Assembly (NCBI GenBank): GCA_936450465.1
Contig: OW388291.1
Span: forward strand, 85,481,099-85,545,098
Direction of reading: 5' to 3'
DNA from: Gibbula magus
Lineage: Eukaryota; Mollusca; Gastropoda; Trochida; Trochidae
DNA length: 64,000 bases
The notes under the pieces are model-generated. The model was given only the letters and a program-made list of their open reading frames with translations. It ran no database searches and was not told where the DNA came from. This document shows positions 11,901 through 22,842 of the stretch, in pieces. Position numbers and translations under genes: made by a program. The first letter of the stretch is position 1. Every line of letters begins with the position of its first letter.

Positions 11901-14900
11901 CCAGCGGACCTAACGACCATGTGTTTGTAAACTAATTATTGTATGATTGTATCCCAGCGGACCTAACGACCATGTGTTTGTAAACTAATTATTGTATGAT
12001 TGTATCCCAGCGGACCATACGACCATGTGTTTGTAAACTAATTATTGTATCTTGTATCCCAGCGGACCTAACGACCATGTGTTTGTAAACTAATTATTGT
12101 ATGATTGTATCCCAGCGGACCTAACGACCATGTGTTTGTAAACTAATTATTGTATGATTGAATCCCAGTGGACCTAACGACCATGTGTTTGTAAACTAAT
12201 TATTGTATGATTGTATCCCAGCGGACCTAACGACCATGTGTTTGTAAACTAATAATTGTATGATTGTATCCCAGCGGACCTAACGACCATGTGTTTATAA
12301 ACTTTGTGGATCATGGTGCTCCGGGAATCATCGCTTTCGGAAGAGAATTCGTAAGTGGGACAGATTCTCTTCAGTATAGTCTCCAGGCTTTCACAGCATT
12401 GGTCTTTCTCTTTAATCTGGAATATAATTTCTAACAAGAAACCATGTAGAAATGAGCATTTTGACACTTATGACAGTAGGTTAATTTTAGATAAATGTTT
12501 TAATCCATGATACATCTAAAGAATTAACCTGATTTAATACATTGGCAGTCATTCACTTTCTCTGGAACCACGAAGTATAGACACAATAGAGAAAATGTTT
12601 ATCAAAAACTACTTGCTTGTATCATGTATCACGTATAACATGTTGTATGTTGACAGCTGCACGCGTCGGACCTACACAACACCATCATGGGGATGAACCA
12701 GAACCAGATGTACAAACAGGTCAGGGGCTTTCATCAGCATTCAGAGTTATCTTTCCTTTAACTGGGTTCTGAGTAACACTGATTTAGGGAAGGAGCAGAA
12801 TTACCACACGGAACATCCTTAAAGAATAGCAAGATTTTTAGCTCATCAGACCTGAAATGCCTGATGGGCTTATGGCAATAACATGGTGTCTGACATCCAT
12901 CCATCTGTAAACTTTTTGCTTTTTCGACTTCTTACCCAGAACCAACAACTCTAGAGAGCTGAAATTTTATTTGCAGACTCCTTGGCCAATGGGGATTCAA
13001 AATTGTAGACCTTAAAACATATGTTCATCTTCTTCTCAAGTACCAAAAGGTCTAGAGATCTGAAATGTTGTGTGCAAACTCCTTGGCTAATTGGGATTCT
13101 AAATTGTAGATTTTGTGACCCCATGACCCCACATAGGCTCACAGGGGTCATGACCTTAAAAACCTATTTTCATCTTCTTCTCCAGTACAAAAAGGTCTAG
13201 AGAGCCGAAAAGTTGTGTACAGACTCTTTAGAAAATTGGGATTCTAAATTGTAGAACCTATTTTTGACTTATTTTCCCCTATGAAAAGCTGTATAACTAG
13301 CTGAGAACAATTTATTTCAGTTTTGCAAACAATACAAATCCTGATGAGCTACATAGTCCATTGCTCTATTTTTTTGTTTGATAACTTGTTCATTCCTAAC
13401 ATTTGAGTTTTTTCTTTCTCCTTCATCAATCCACCAATCCTGCATTATCAGGGTATCGTTATCTGTGAGACTACTCAATATCCTGATTATGTACAAGGAG
13501 AAAGAATATACTGTAATGGATAAAAGGTATCAGCCAATGAAATGACTTAAAAGCGAGCAATAGTAATCTAATCAAAACATTTCACTGGCTGACAATATAC
13601 CTATGTTTCTAGCTGGTAAGTGTCACGAGTCTTTCCTATCTTACATAATCAGAGTATTAAGTAGTCTTACAGATTAAAACACACTGATAGAGCAGGACGC
13701 AATCCAGGTTATGAAGAAGCAACACTATGTTCACTAACAAAAACTGAAATATGTCTTCTCTTATGGTTTCCACTTCTAACTGCTGTTCAAAGACAAGAAC
13801 ATCCTTGTTTTAATACTTCTCGTGAAGAATGTACATTTCACACACATGACAAATGGTGAAGTTGATGCGAGCAATAAATTTATGTACATGCTCAAAAAAC
13901 CTTATATTACAATATCTGAATATGTCACTATTTACAGATGGTGATCTACATCGAGGCTTGTGAGTCTGGGTCCATGTTCACAAATGATCTCCTTCCCAAG
14001 AACATCAACGGTAGGACTTTAACCCACTAACTATTGACAATACTTCAATAGTACTAGTGTAAACTGCATGAGATGCAATGTCGGTGTTATTCACAAGGAG
14101 TTAATGATACACCTGTTGGTGATAAGCTGATATTCTTGAAACAGATAAATTATATTTTCAGTTTGAAGAAGAAAACATATATATATATTTGTAAATGATA
14201 ACATTTAACCTTTACGTCTTTCAGTGATGGAATGTATGCTTGAAAGAATGATAGTTACAGGTGAAGGTTCAAATTACTTATTCTGTCAAAGCTGTTTGCA
14301 CCCATTTGTTACTTTAGGTAAGGTAAGTTGTGATCGTAATCATCATACAGGTGACATTTCTATAAGTGTTCTCCCCTCTCTCTACTAGACGCTAGGAGTA
14401 AGACCACACACTATGCTTCATGTTTCAGTGTTTGCTACCACTGCTGCTAACGCCCACGAGTCGTCGTATGCCTGCTACATGGACAAGGAGAGGAAGACAT
14501 TCCTGGGAGACGTGTACAGCGTCAAGTGGATGGAGGACTCCGATAAGGTGCTGCATCTTCTCCTTGTTTATCTTGAGACTTTCATAGAAACTTCTCTAAA
14601 ATTTGATTACTTAATTCAATGTGAAACCCTAAGATCAACATTTTGTAACATTTGAATACTATATCACTGTTAGAGAACCACTCAATTTCACACTATGTTA
14701 TAATAGTGTTTTGCTCTTTGTCAGACTACCACAATACACTTCAATATAAGGTTTAACTATATGTCCCACACTATGTCTCGTGTCTATTTTATTCACATTG
14801 TAACACTTTTTCCTCCATGGATTAATTCTGTATGACATTGTACCATTCTGTATGACATTGTACCATTCTGTATGACATTGTAACATTCTGTATGACATTG

Positions 14901-17839
14901 TACCATTCTGTATGACATTGTAACATTCTGTATGACATTGTAACATTCTGTATGCAGGAGGATCTGTCGATGGAGACCCTGGAGAAGCAGTTTGAGATAG
15001 TGAAGAGAGAGACCAACACCAGTCACGTGCAGGAGTATGGAGATCTCGTATGTGTTTGCTCTCTGTCTCGCTTCTTTTCTTGTCTTTAGATTACAACTAG
15101 GAAGAATTAATAGTTTTATTTATCTACAAGATTTATCAATGCGAAAACTTTCATGAGTGGCTGAATTATTGTTATATTAGAGACAGCTGTGGTTACCATC
15201 CGTTCCTATATTTCAGACGATGGGCTCTCTGGATGTAGGGGAGTTCCAGGGAAAGGACAAACAAGGAATTTTTGACAAAGTGTCTCTGGATAAATACCCA
15301 ATTGTGAGTAACTGTTAGAGAGGCATTCTAGAAGTTGGTGTCATGAAGAAAACAAGGATATTGTTAATTAAAGAAGTTGATCATCTATAAATATCCTTTG
15401 TCTTCTTCAGTTGTGAGTAGCTCCCTTCCTGATCCTACTTCTATATCCTACTCATCAACAAAACTGTTATCCTCAATCTAACCTTGGAAGAATATGATGA
15501 CAAAGAAACATGTTTCAAAGAGTATCCGTATTCTCTTATTAACTATTTAAAGGTAGGGTTCTGTCGCCATATTGGATATTATTGCATTACGTGAAATGAA
15601 AACACGCTATATTAAACCCAATTTTGCAACTTTTTGATAACAAAAGACATACACTGATAAAGTATTCACACAGTAACACATAACATGTAATAAAACTAAT
15701 AAACAAGTTGCTGTTATGCTGTAGCGAAGTTTTCCCGACTCGCAGCGCCGATGAATGGCTTCAGTTCTCATTGTTTTATTTTTCAACACATGTGCGCTTG
15801 TGTTTATCAAGTTGTGAAATGTAAAGTCATCAAAATGTTACCTTCATTAGTATCTTTCAATTTCACTGTGTTTTAATCATGTGTTAATAACATATATGTG
15901 TAAACAGGAATATCCTCCCGAATTTCGTTTCCACAAAAAAATACCCCGATAGAACCCTTCTTTTAAAACTCTTATTCCTTTCCATGGGAAACAAATTATA
16001 AGTTCCATTTAAGGACTTGTTACACAGTTTCTGTGTGTTGTGACAGACTGATGCTGTTCCTTCTGAAGATGTGGAGCTCAACATCCTGGAGCTGAGTATG
16101 AAGATGGCCAAGAATGACGTCGAGCGTAAGGAGTACCTTAACAAGATCAACCTCGTCAAACTGGTCAGTGTTGATCAACACTTTACCCTGTACTAGCTCA
16201 ACTTATTGGTTTAAACATAATTTATTCAGGAAAGAAATGGATTTTTGAACAATCCCAGATGGCTAATATATAGGTCGCTCCACAGTAATAATCTTATTGT
16301 TTCCATTTAAACATGACGTTTTACACAACAATTATAAATAGGATTAAGAATTTACCCTAGGTTTCTTTCTAGGCCCTACTAATTAGAACCAAGCACTTTC
16401 TATAAGGATGAGCATCAGGAATTGTAACTCAATACATGGAGAAATCTTGAATTTAGCTTATGCTGTTAATAGCTTAAATTTACCTGAAATATAATGGTAT
16501 TAGGGGGAAAAGATTTAAATCAGTAAGAACATGGATATAGATGGACCTTGAGGAGGGGTCAAATCTCGCAAAAGAACTTTATTGCATTCATTCTTTGAGA
16601 ACCCTTTTTTGTTTTTCAGTCATGTAATATGTTTCAGCAATGTTTTGCTTTTGAGGTATTGAAGATGTGTCATGGTCTAATGGTCAGACATCTGTATGAA
16701 TTGCCATTACGTAATATGGATGTTGTAATATGGATGTTATATTGAACAGTACAGATGTGTGACACTTGAATAAATTATTTCTCTCTCTCTGTTATGGAAT
16801 AGTCTCATGGGGTCCATAACAAATGGTCATTTCAAGGACATTTTCCCACATTAGTGAGTTCATTGTTATGATATGTAGAGGTTAAAGAAAGCTTCAAATC
16901 ATCATAATGGTTGTCTTATCTTTGTTTAGATGCGTGAGAAAACCCAGAAGATTTTCAAGCACATTGTTGCCGTGTCGGTTGACAGTGTCGGCTTGACAAC
17001 ACAAATGTTGAGGACACGCAGTGAGCTGGTGAGCACGGAGTGTTACAAGGACGTCGTGGAGAAGCTGAAGGATAGCTGCCCCATCCTGAACCTCGCTCAG
17101 GTGAGACTTGCAACTGAGTGATAAGGATAGAGTCTTTTAAGAAATGAAATTCGTGAGAAAAGAAGATTATCTGGATAACAACTTCTTTATTGTGTAGAGA
17201 TTAACAATGTTTCGGAAATGAAAGGTGAGAGTTTGAAATAGTGACATTAAACAGTCACCCATACTGTTCTTATGTCAGTTACATTAATAAGTTACATTTG
17301 CATTGATTGAATATAAATTATTTTACTTTTTGTCCCCCCAAATTCTCCAATGACATACATTCTGATGTTGTAAAGCAAATGGTGACATCTTGGCTAACAA
17401 CAACCTGAGAATCTGTCAAAACGTGGTCTTCAAAGAATAAAGAAATTATACACCAGTGAACATTTTGTTCATTCTTCCACCCCTCAATATCTACAACAGC
17501 AATCAACTCTACCAGCTTCTGAATGAACATTAGAATGACTGAAAGTGGGATTTTGTAAACTTAAATGACGAAATAAAACACAATTGCTGAGAGATATTCA
17601 GTAAGTCAGAAGTTACACAAAATGTTTGACAAATCGTATTTATAACAGTACATACTGACATTATTTCTTCATCATACACTCACACTACTGCAAGTCACAA
17701 CTGTACTGCATGTTTCCAGAACGACTTTGCTCTGAGACAACTCTACACGCTGGTGAACTTGTGTGAGCTGCCCGTCCCTCGTGAGAACATCATCGCAGCC
17801 ATTGAATCGGTGGTGGTAGATACCCAACTCTGCAACTGA
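2819..17839 (+). CDS. LGMN: Legumain (asparaginyl endopeptidase), complete, 13 exons
   Basis: A lysosomal/secreted C13-family cysteine protease that cleaves after Asn. Thirteen exons with GT/AG junctions and matching phases join to 1314 nt, or 437 residues plus stop, close to the usual length of about 433. Residues 1-18 ([18 protein letters not shown]) form a signal peptide. The [22 protein letters not shown] block begins the catalytic domain. His146 lies in VDHGAPG and Cys187 in EACESGS; these are the expected catalytic dyad. ATTAAN and SSYACY follow, then the helical C-terminal prodomain (about residues 310-437) with conserved Cys. The human RGD tripeptide is SGD here. Exons are 2819-2950, 6475-6572, 10438-10519, 11103-11188, 12275-12350, 12657-12719, 13938-14010, 14429-14547, 14958-15047, 15217-15303, 16047-16163, 16930-17100 and 17720-17839. 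Introns before exons 5 and 9 contain minisatellites running into the acceptor. Confidence 0.95.
2951..6474 (+). other. Legumain intron 1 (3.5 kb)
   Basis: I see no gene or repeat array. A short perfect hairpin, TGGTGTC-ACGTGA-GACACCA, lies near 3773. A CRE-like TGACGTCA lies near 5952. The rest is AT-rich unique-looking DNA. Confidence 0.5.
6475..6572 (+). CDS. LGMN: Legumain exon 2
   Basis: Encodes [16 protein letters not shown] through YDDIAQNKE, a well conserved C13 block. The acceptor is CTGCAG and the donor is GA/GTAAGT; the exon ends in phase 2. Confidence 0.93.
6970..7467. mobile_element. TTAA-flanked MITE, 498 bp (family A, copy 1)
   Basis: The ends are TTAAAGGTACATCCATTGTG (6970-6989) and, inverted, CACAATGGATGCACCTTTAA (7448-7467): 19 of 20 bases match, including terminal TTAA. 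There is no coding sequence. A second, shorter and diverged copy sits at 22843-23278, sharing internal motifs such as GAAAACCGGA and GAATATG. TTAA targets suggest a piggyBac-like source. Confidence 0.7.
7710..8193. repeat. 41-bp minisatellite, about 12 copies
   Basis: The unit contains TTTTAGTTGACAAAACACAA and GATCCAACTGAATTGAGCTA. Some copies carry an 8-bp deletion (GACACAATG instead of GACAAAACACAATG). It lies within legumain intron 2. Confidence 0.9.
8690..9404. repeat. 20-bp minisatellite with 246-bp higher-order duplication
   Basis: The unit is CATCTCACAACATCACTTGA with variants (CGCTTGC, CACTGGA). A block of about 246 bp is duplicated in tandem between about 8730 and 9220. ORFs of 66-67 codons inside it are by-products of the repeat. 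Confidence 0.9.
9404..10075. mobile_element. Probable TTAA-type insertion splitting the 20-bp minisatellite
   Basis: Unique sequence begins TTAAAGGATAGATGAAATG within the array and ends near TGCATTTCACCAGATC, after which CATCTCAGCATCACTTGCC repeat units resume at about 10075. GATGAAATG at the left matches GGTGAAATG at the right in inverted orientation, so a decayed TIR is plausible. The insert is about 670 bp and contains a GC-richer core (9540-9620 and 9835-9920). Confidence 0.5.
10075..10165. repeat. Continuation of the 20-bp minisatellite
   Basis: Units CATCTCACAACGTCACTTG resume after the insertion for about four to five degenerate copies. Confidence 0.75.
10438..10519 (+). CDS. LGMN: Legumain exon 3
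   Basis: Encodes [19 protein letters not shown] and VQIDYRGL. The acceptor is TGTACAG. The exon completes a split Glu codon and ends in phase 0. Confidence 0.93.
10763..10839. repeat. Short perfect inverted repeat (18-bp arms)
   Basis: TGGATAACAACTTCTTTA at 10763-10780 pairs with its complement at 10822-10839, with a 41-bp spacer containing GAAACGTTTCGG. Related GGATAACAACTTCTTTAT sequence occurs near 17170 and a variant near 34803, so this is an interspersed family. Confidence 0.6.
11103..11188 (+). CDS. LGMN: Legumain exon 4
   Basis: Encodes [17 protein letters not shown] through NGRVLE and the first two bases of a Ser codon. The acceptor is GTGTGCAG and the donor AG/GTGGGT; the exon ends in phase 2. 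Confidence 0.93.
11808..12300 (+). repeat. 53-bp minisatellite carrying the exon-5 splice acceptor (9 copies)
   Basis: The unit includes TGTATCCCAG/CGGACC (acceptor plus exon start) and ACGACCATGTGTTTGTAAAC (exon-derived) followed by intron-like sequence. Nine CCCAG/(C or T)GGACC junctions occur near 11852, 11905, 11958, 12010, 12063, 12116, 12169, 12222 and 12275. Only the last continues into true exon sequence. In each upstream copy the frame reaches TAA about ten codons after the acceptor. Confidence 0.93.
12275..12350 (+). CDS. LGMN: Legumain exon 5 (catalytic His)
   Basis: Encodes [17 protein letters not shown] through FGREF and contains catalytic His146. Its first 11 codons are the template of the upstream 53-bp array. 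This copy reads TTTATAAAC where the others read TTTGTAAACTAA. Confidence 0.93.
12657..12719 (+). CDS. LGMN: Legumain exon 6
   Basis: Encodes [20 protein letters not shown] and Gln. The acceptor is TTGACAG and the donor CAG/GTCAGG; phase 0 at both ends. Confidence 0.92.
12839..13352. mobile_element. TIR element with TAGCTCATCAG ends
   Basis: The left end is TAGCTCATCAGACCTG and the inverted right end CCTGATGAGCTA, an 11-bp match. The interior contains diverged internal repeats around GGTCTAGAGAGC(T/C)GAAA and CTCCTTGGCCAATGGGGATT (three partial units). There is no coding capacity. I associate elements with such ends with molluscan genomes. Confidence 0.6.
13353..13937 (+). other. Remainder of legumain intron 6
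   Basis: AT-rich DNA with no gene or clear repeat seen. Confidence 0.4.
13938..14010 (+). CDS. LGMN: Legumain exon 7 (catalytic Cys)
   Basis: Encodes [16 protein letters not shown] through LLPKNIN, containing nucleophile Cys187. The donor is G/GTAGGA; the exon ends in phase 1. Confidence 0.94.
14429..14547 (+). CDS. LGMN: Legumain exon 8
   Basis: Encodes [19 protein letters not shown] and [14 protein letters not shown], the end of the protease fold. The acceptor is GTTTCAG and the donor AAG/GTGCTG. Confidence 0.94.
14823..14957 (+). repeat. 20-bp minisatellite ending in the exon-9 acceptor
   Basis: Seven copies of TTCTGTATGACATTGTA(A/C)CA occur with strict 20-bp spacing (TTCTGTATG at 14826, 14846, up to 14946). 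The seventh reads TTCTGTATGCAG and is itself the splice acceptor of exon 9, so the unit is the last 15 or so bases of the intron amplified in tandem. Confidence 0.92.
14958..15047 (+). CDS. LGMN: Legumain exon 9
   Basis: Encodes [19 protein letters not shown] and [11 protein letters not shown], matching the family block before the prodomain. The donor is CTC/GTATGT. Confidence 0.93.
15217..15303 (+). CDS. LGMN: Legumain exon 10
   Basis: Encodes [17 protein letters not shown] through LDKYPI. The acceptor is ATTTCAG and the donor ATT/GTGAGT. Confidence 0.92.
15547..15966. mobile_element. TTAA-flanked MITE, about 420 bp (family B, copy 1)
   Basis: The left end TTAA-AGGTAGGGTTCTGTCG and inverted right end TTAA-AAGAAGGGTTCTATCG match at 13 of 16 positions inside the TTAA sites. 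A second copy lies in reverse orientation in a DAAM intron (54482-54921). There is no coding capacity. TTAA targets point to a piggyBac-like transposase source. Confidence 0.75.
16047..16163 (+). CDS. LGMN: Legumain exon 11
   Basis: Encodes [18 protein letters not shown] through [11 protein letters not shown], the start of the C-terminal helical prodomain. The acceptor is GTGACAG. Confidence 0.92.
16164..16929 (+). other. Legumain intron 11
   Basis: AT-rich DNA, with no gene or repeat array seen. Confidence 0.4.
16930..17100 (+). CDS. LGMN: Legumain exon 12
   Basis: A 57-codon exon of the prodomain: [18 protein letters not shown] through CPILNLAQ, including a conserved Cys pair. The acceptor is TTGTTTAG and the donor CAG/GTGAGA. 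Confidence 0.92.
17720..17839 (+). CDS. LGMN: Legumain exon 13 (terminal)
   Basis: Encodes [19 protein letters not shown] through VVDTQLCN and a TGA stop. It matches the family's LYVLVNLC-type C-terminus. Confidence 0.93.
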   Translation, partial: NDFALRQLYTLVNLCELPVPRENIIAAIESVVVDTQLCN

Positions 17840-18600
17840 AGTGTATTTTGTCGACACAGTTCCACATGTCCAAACAGAAATCAGGACTAATGAGTCTTTC
17901 ATTTTCTGTCATTCCGAAATATAGATTTATGTCAAGTTTGTGTATCTAAAGTTTGAATGAAGATTTTTGTAAATAGAAATCCCAAGTTGGATACAGAGGA
18001 AATCAAAGAAGGCAGTTGACTCTTCACTTGTAACATTGGAGTGAATGACAGAATTTAGAGAAGATTTGCTTGTGTCAAATAATGATTTGTGATACATTTT
18101 GATTACATGTTGATATTTTTGTGATTTCATTGTGAATAGTATGTTTTACATGTGGCTGTTCCATTCCTTACATTGACTTCAGTGATGAGCTTTTCCTCAG
18201 TGATATTAATGTCAGTTTTTATTTGACAGCTGCTCAAATCCGAGTTTCAAAGGATAAGCATAATTTTTCCCCCTTTTAGAAATAGTTTTGTATTTAATGT
18301 TGTTTATATCATGTTCTTGATGGATGCAGTATTTAATCAGATATCTTTTTATTGTCAAATCATTTATTCTTTGAAGTTAAATAGTTGAAGTTTTATGTAA
18401 GTTTTATGTATACAATTTTTATTTTAGCAATGACATCAAAAACCATCTAATGGGATGATTTAAGTCAAAATGTAGCTTTAAAGTAATTGAACTAAGGCAT
18501 ATGTGTACCACCAAGTTTTAAATCTATTTTACACCTCATCATTCAATATTTATCTGAAATGTGCCATATCAATTCAATAAAAACCGAAAATAATGAAAAA
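17840..18600 (+). terminator. LGMN: Legumain 3' UTR and poly(A) signal
   Basis: A canonical AATAAA lies at 18576-18581, about 740 bp after the stop, with an AT-rich flank. Confidence 0.7.
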
Positions 18601-18889
18601 GTTGTTTCACTTTTTTATGGGTTGTTCACTAGTTTCACAATGTTGGACAGATCAACAATGTTGAACAAATGCAATAACTATCAAAACCAATGGTGATGAG
18701 AATGAAGAATCTTGCTGTTTGATGACATTGATGCATGTACCGTGCAACAAACTTGTTTCATTTGTTTCAACAGACTTTAGAATATATTTTATTTGCCCCA
18801 ACCAGTTGTTTCAGTTTGGACATTCTGCAGTGAATCTCGACGAAGATTGAAGCCACAATAACCTCACCAGACAAGCTGGACATCATGTC

Positions 18890-21800
18890 AGGTGTCATAC
18901 AAAGTTTTGGATGTTGCACTGTACATGATGGTGTTACACAATGTTGCACATTGATTGATAGAGTTGTACAATGATGCACATTGAATAATAGTGTTACACA
19001 ATGTTGTACAGTGCATGACGGTGTTTCACAATGATGCACAGTGTCTGATGGTGTTACACACTGATGCACATTGTATGATGGTGTACAACTATGCACATTG
19101 AATAATAGTGTTACACAATGTTGTACAGTGTATGATGGTGTTACACAATGATACACAGTGTCTGATGGTGTTACACACTGATGCACATTGTATGATGGTG
19201 TACAACTATGCACATTGAATAATAGTGTTACACAATGATGCAGGGGATGATGGTGTTACAAAATTATACACAGTGAATGATGGTGTTACACACTGATGCA
19301 TAGTGTATGATGGTGTAACACACTGATGCACAGTGTATGATGGTGTTGTACAATGATGCGCATTGAATTATAGTGTTGCACAATGTTGTACAGTGTATGA
19401 TGGTGTTACATGATGATACACAGTGTATGATGGTGTTACACAATGATGCACAGTGTATGATGGTGCTTCACAATGATGCAGTGGATGATGGTGTTACAAA
19501 ATGATACACAGTGTATGATGGTGTTACACAATGATGCATAGTGTATGATGGTGTTACACAATGATACATAGTGTATGATGGTGTTACACACTGATGCACA
19601 GTGAATGATAGTGTTACACAATGTTGCACAGTGCATGATGGTGTTACACAATATTGCACAGTGCCTGATGGTGTTACACAATGATACACAATGGATGATG
19701 GTGCTACACAATGATGCATAGTTTATGATGGTGTTACACAATGATGCACAGTGTATGATGGTGTTACACAATGATGCACAGCGTATGATGGTGTTACACG
19801 ATGCACTGTGTATGATGGTGTTACACAATGATGCACTGTGTATGATGGTGTTACACAATGATGCATATTGTATGATAGTGTTCCACACTGATACACAGTG
19901 TATGATTGTGTTACACACTGATGCACAGTGAATGATAGTGTTACACACTGATGCACAGTGTATGATGGTGTTAAGCAATGATAAACAGTGTATGATGGTG
20001 TTACAAAATGATGCACAGTGTATGATGGTGTTACACAATGATACACGGTGTATGATGATGTTACACGCTGATGCACAGTGTATGATGATGTTACACACTG
20101 ATGCACAGTGTATGATTGTGTTACGCAATGATACACGGTGTATGATGATGTTACACACTGATGCACAGTGTATGATGATGTTATTCAATGATGCAGTGTA
20201 TGATGGTGTTACACAATGATGCACAATGTATGATGTTACACATTGATCCACATTGTATGATGATGTTACACAATGATGCACAGTGTATGATGGTGTTACT
20301 CAATGATGCAGTGGATGATGGTGTTACAAAATTATACACAGTGAATGATGGTGTTACACACTGATGCATAGTGTATGATGGTGTAACACACTGATGCACA
20401 GTGTATGATTGTGTTACGCAATGATACACGGTGTATGATGATGTTACACACTGATGCACAGTGTATGATGATGTTATTCAATGATGCAGTGTATGATGGT
20501 GTTACACAATGATGCACAATGTATGATGTTACACATTGATCCACATTGTATGATGATGTTACACAATGATGCACAGTGTATGATGGTGTTACTCAATGAT
20601 GCAGTGGATGATGGTGTTACAAAATTATACACAGTGAATGATGGTGTTACACACTGATGCATAGTGTATGATGGTGTAACACACTGATGCACAGTGTATG
20701 ATTGTGTTACGCAATGATACACGGTGTATGATGATGTTACACACTGATGCACAGTGTATGATGATGTTATTCAATGATGCAGTGTATGATGGTGTTACAC
20801 AATGATGCACAATGTATGATGTTACACATTGATCCACATTGTATGATGATGTTACACAATGATGCACAGTGTATGATGGTGTTACTCAATGATGCAGTGG
20901 ATGATGGTGTTACAAAATTATACACAATGAATGATGGTGTTACACACTGATGCATAGTGTATGATGGTGTAACACACTGATGCACAGTGTATGATGGTGT
21001 TGTACAATGATGCGCATTGAATAATAGTGTTACACAATGTTGTACAGTGTATGATGGTGTTACACAATGATACACAGTGTAAGATGGTGTTACACAATGA
21101 TGCACAGTGTATGATGGTGTTACACAATGATGCAGTGGATGATGGTGTTACAAAATGATACACAGTGTATGATGGTGTTACACAATGATGCATAGTGTAT
21201 GATGATGTTACACAATGATACATAGTGTATGATGGTGTTACACACTGATGCACAGTGAATGATAGTGTTACACAATGCTGCACAGTGCATGGTGTTACAC
21301 AATATTGCACAGTGTATGATGGTGTTACACAATGTTGCACAGTGTATTATGGTGTTAAACACTGATGCACAGTGTATAATGGTGTTACACAATGATACAC
21401 AGTGGATGATGGTGCTACACAATGATGCATAGTTTATGATGGTGTTACACAATGATGCACAGTGTATGATGGTGTTACACAATGATACATGGTATATGAT
21501 GATGTTATACACTGATCCACAGTGTATGATGGTGTTACACAATGATGCACAGCTTATGATGGTGTTACACGATGCACTGTGTATGATGGTGATACAAAAT
21601 GATGCACAGTGTATGATTGTGTTACACAATGATGCACAGCGTATGATGGTGTTACACGATGCACTGTGTATGATGGTGTTACAAAATGATGCACAGTGTA
21701 TGATTGTGTTACACAATGATGCACAGCGTATGATTGTGTTACACAATGATGCACATCGTATGATGGTGTTACACGATGCACTGTGTATGATGGTGTTACA

Positions 21801-22330
21801 AAATGATGCACAGTGTATGATTGTGTTACACAATGATGCACAGTGTATGATGGTGATACACACTGATCCACAGTGTATGATGATGTTACACACTGATCCA
21901 CAGTGTATGATGGTGTTACACAATGATGCACAGTGTATGATGGTGTTACACAATGATGTATAGTGTATGATGGTGTAAACATTGATGCACAGTGTATGAT
22001 GGTGTTACACAATGTTGCACAGTGCAGTTACATACTGTTACACAGTGTATGATGGTGGTACACAATGATGCACAGTGTATGATGGTGTAACACAATTATA
22101 CAGTGTATTATGGTGTTACCTAATTTTGCACAGTGTTTGAAGGTGATTCACAATGTTACATAGTGTGTGTTGGTGTTACACAATGATACAAATGGTATGA
22201 GTGTGTTACACAATGATATACATGGTATGATGGTGTTACACAATGGTACATAGTGAATGATGATGTTACACAATGTTGCACAGGGATTGGCGTTGCACAA
22301 TGTATGATGGTGTTATACACATTATGCATT
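18890..22330. repeat. 3.4-kb minisatellite, 30-bp unit, with 293-bp higher-order repeat
   Basis: The basic unit is close to GATGGTGTTACACAATGATG plus CACAGTGTAT. A 293-bp compound unit is repeated almost exactly three times at about 20106-20990. A compound unit of about 118 bp is duplicated near 18960-19210. Because the unit length is a multiple of three and lacks stops in several frames, ORFs up to 281 codons appear on both strands; I treat them as repeat artefacts. Confidence 0.95.
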
Positions 22331-22842
22331 TATTTTTTATATATTGGTGTGTTATGGTGGTTAATGGTGATGATTGGTGAACATCTGAATTAATCATACA
22401 AACATCTGCATGTTCAAGAATGGAGAATGGATCCATATTAAAACTCTTGATTAATACAGAGGTATTTTCGATATTTCCAGAGACAATCATTAACATCTGC
22501 AGTCATACAGCTTCACATTTCATCAATAAGTGTTATGTTCCCTGCAATTTATCCAGCTCCATGAGTGATATCCCGACCCTGTCACTCTCTAGTGGAGTCT
22601 GGAGTTCTTGCCAGGTGTATCTGGGCAACCTGCCTCATCATTCTCCTCTCAATCACTCACTGGACTTCACTACAAGATAGTTTCTCCACACTGAAGGAGA
22701 GGTAGCATTCACAGTAAAACAAACATTGTATTCTTAGAAACAAACCACAAACATTACTTCACTAATGATTATTTTATTAACAAGCACATCCATTACCCAA
22801 AAGAACATTCAACAACACTACATAATAAATTATTATCAATGA
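22331..22842. other. Unassigned spacer
   Basis: Contains an 86-codon plus-strand ORF (22420-22680) with no recognisable domain and no supporting splice context. I make no functional call. Confidence 0.3.

Noticed and set aside
13330..13352. Hammerhead-ribozyme-like CTGATGAG
   Set aside because: It is part of the TIR of the element at 12839-13352; the other conserved core (GAAA after a stem and a cleavage-site GTC in register) could not be assembled.
18767..21963. Long ORFs (up to 281 codons) with Cys-containing 10-residue repeats on both strands
   Set aside because: They follow from a 30-bp tandem unit lacking stops, occur in several frames on both strands, and have no signal peptide, promoter or splice context.
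22420..22680. 86-codon ORF
   Set aside because: No domain, no clear splice sites, next to a minisatellite; not enough to call a gene.
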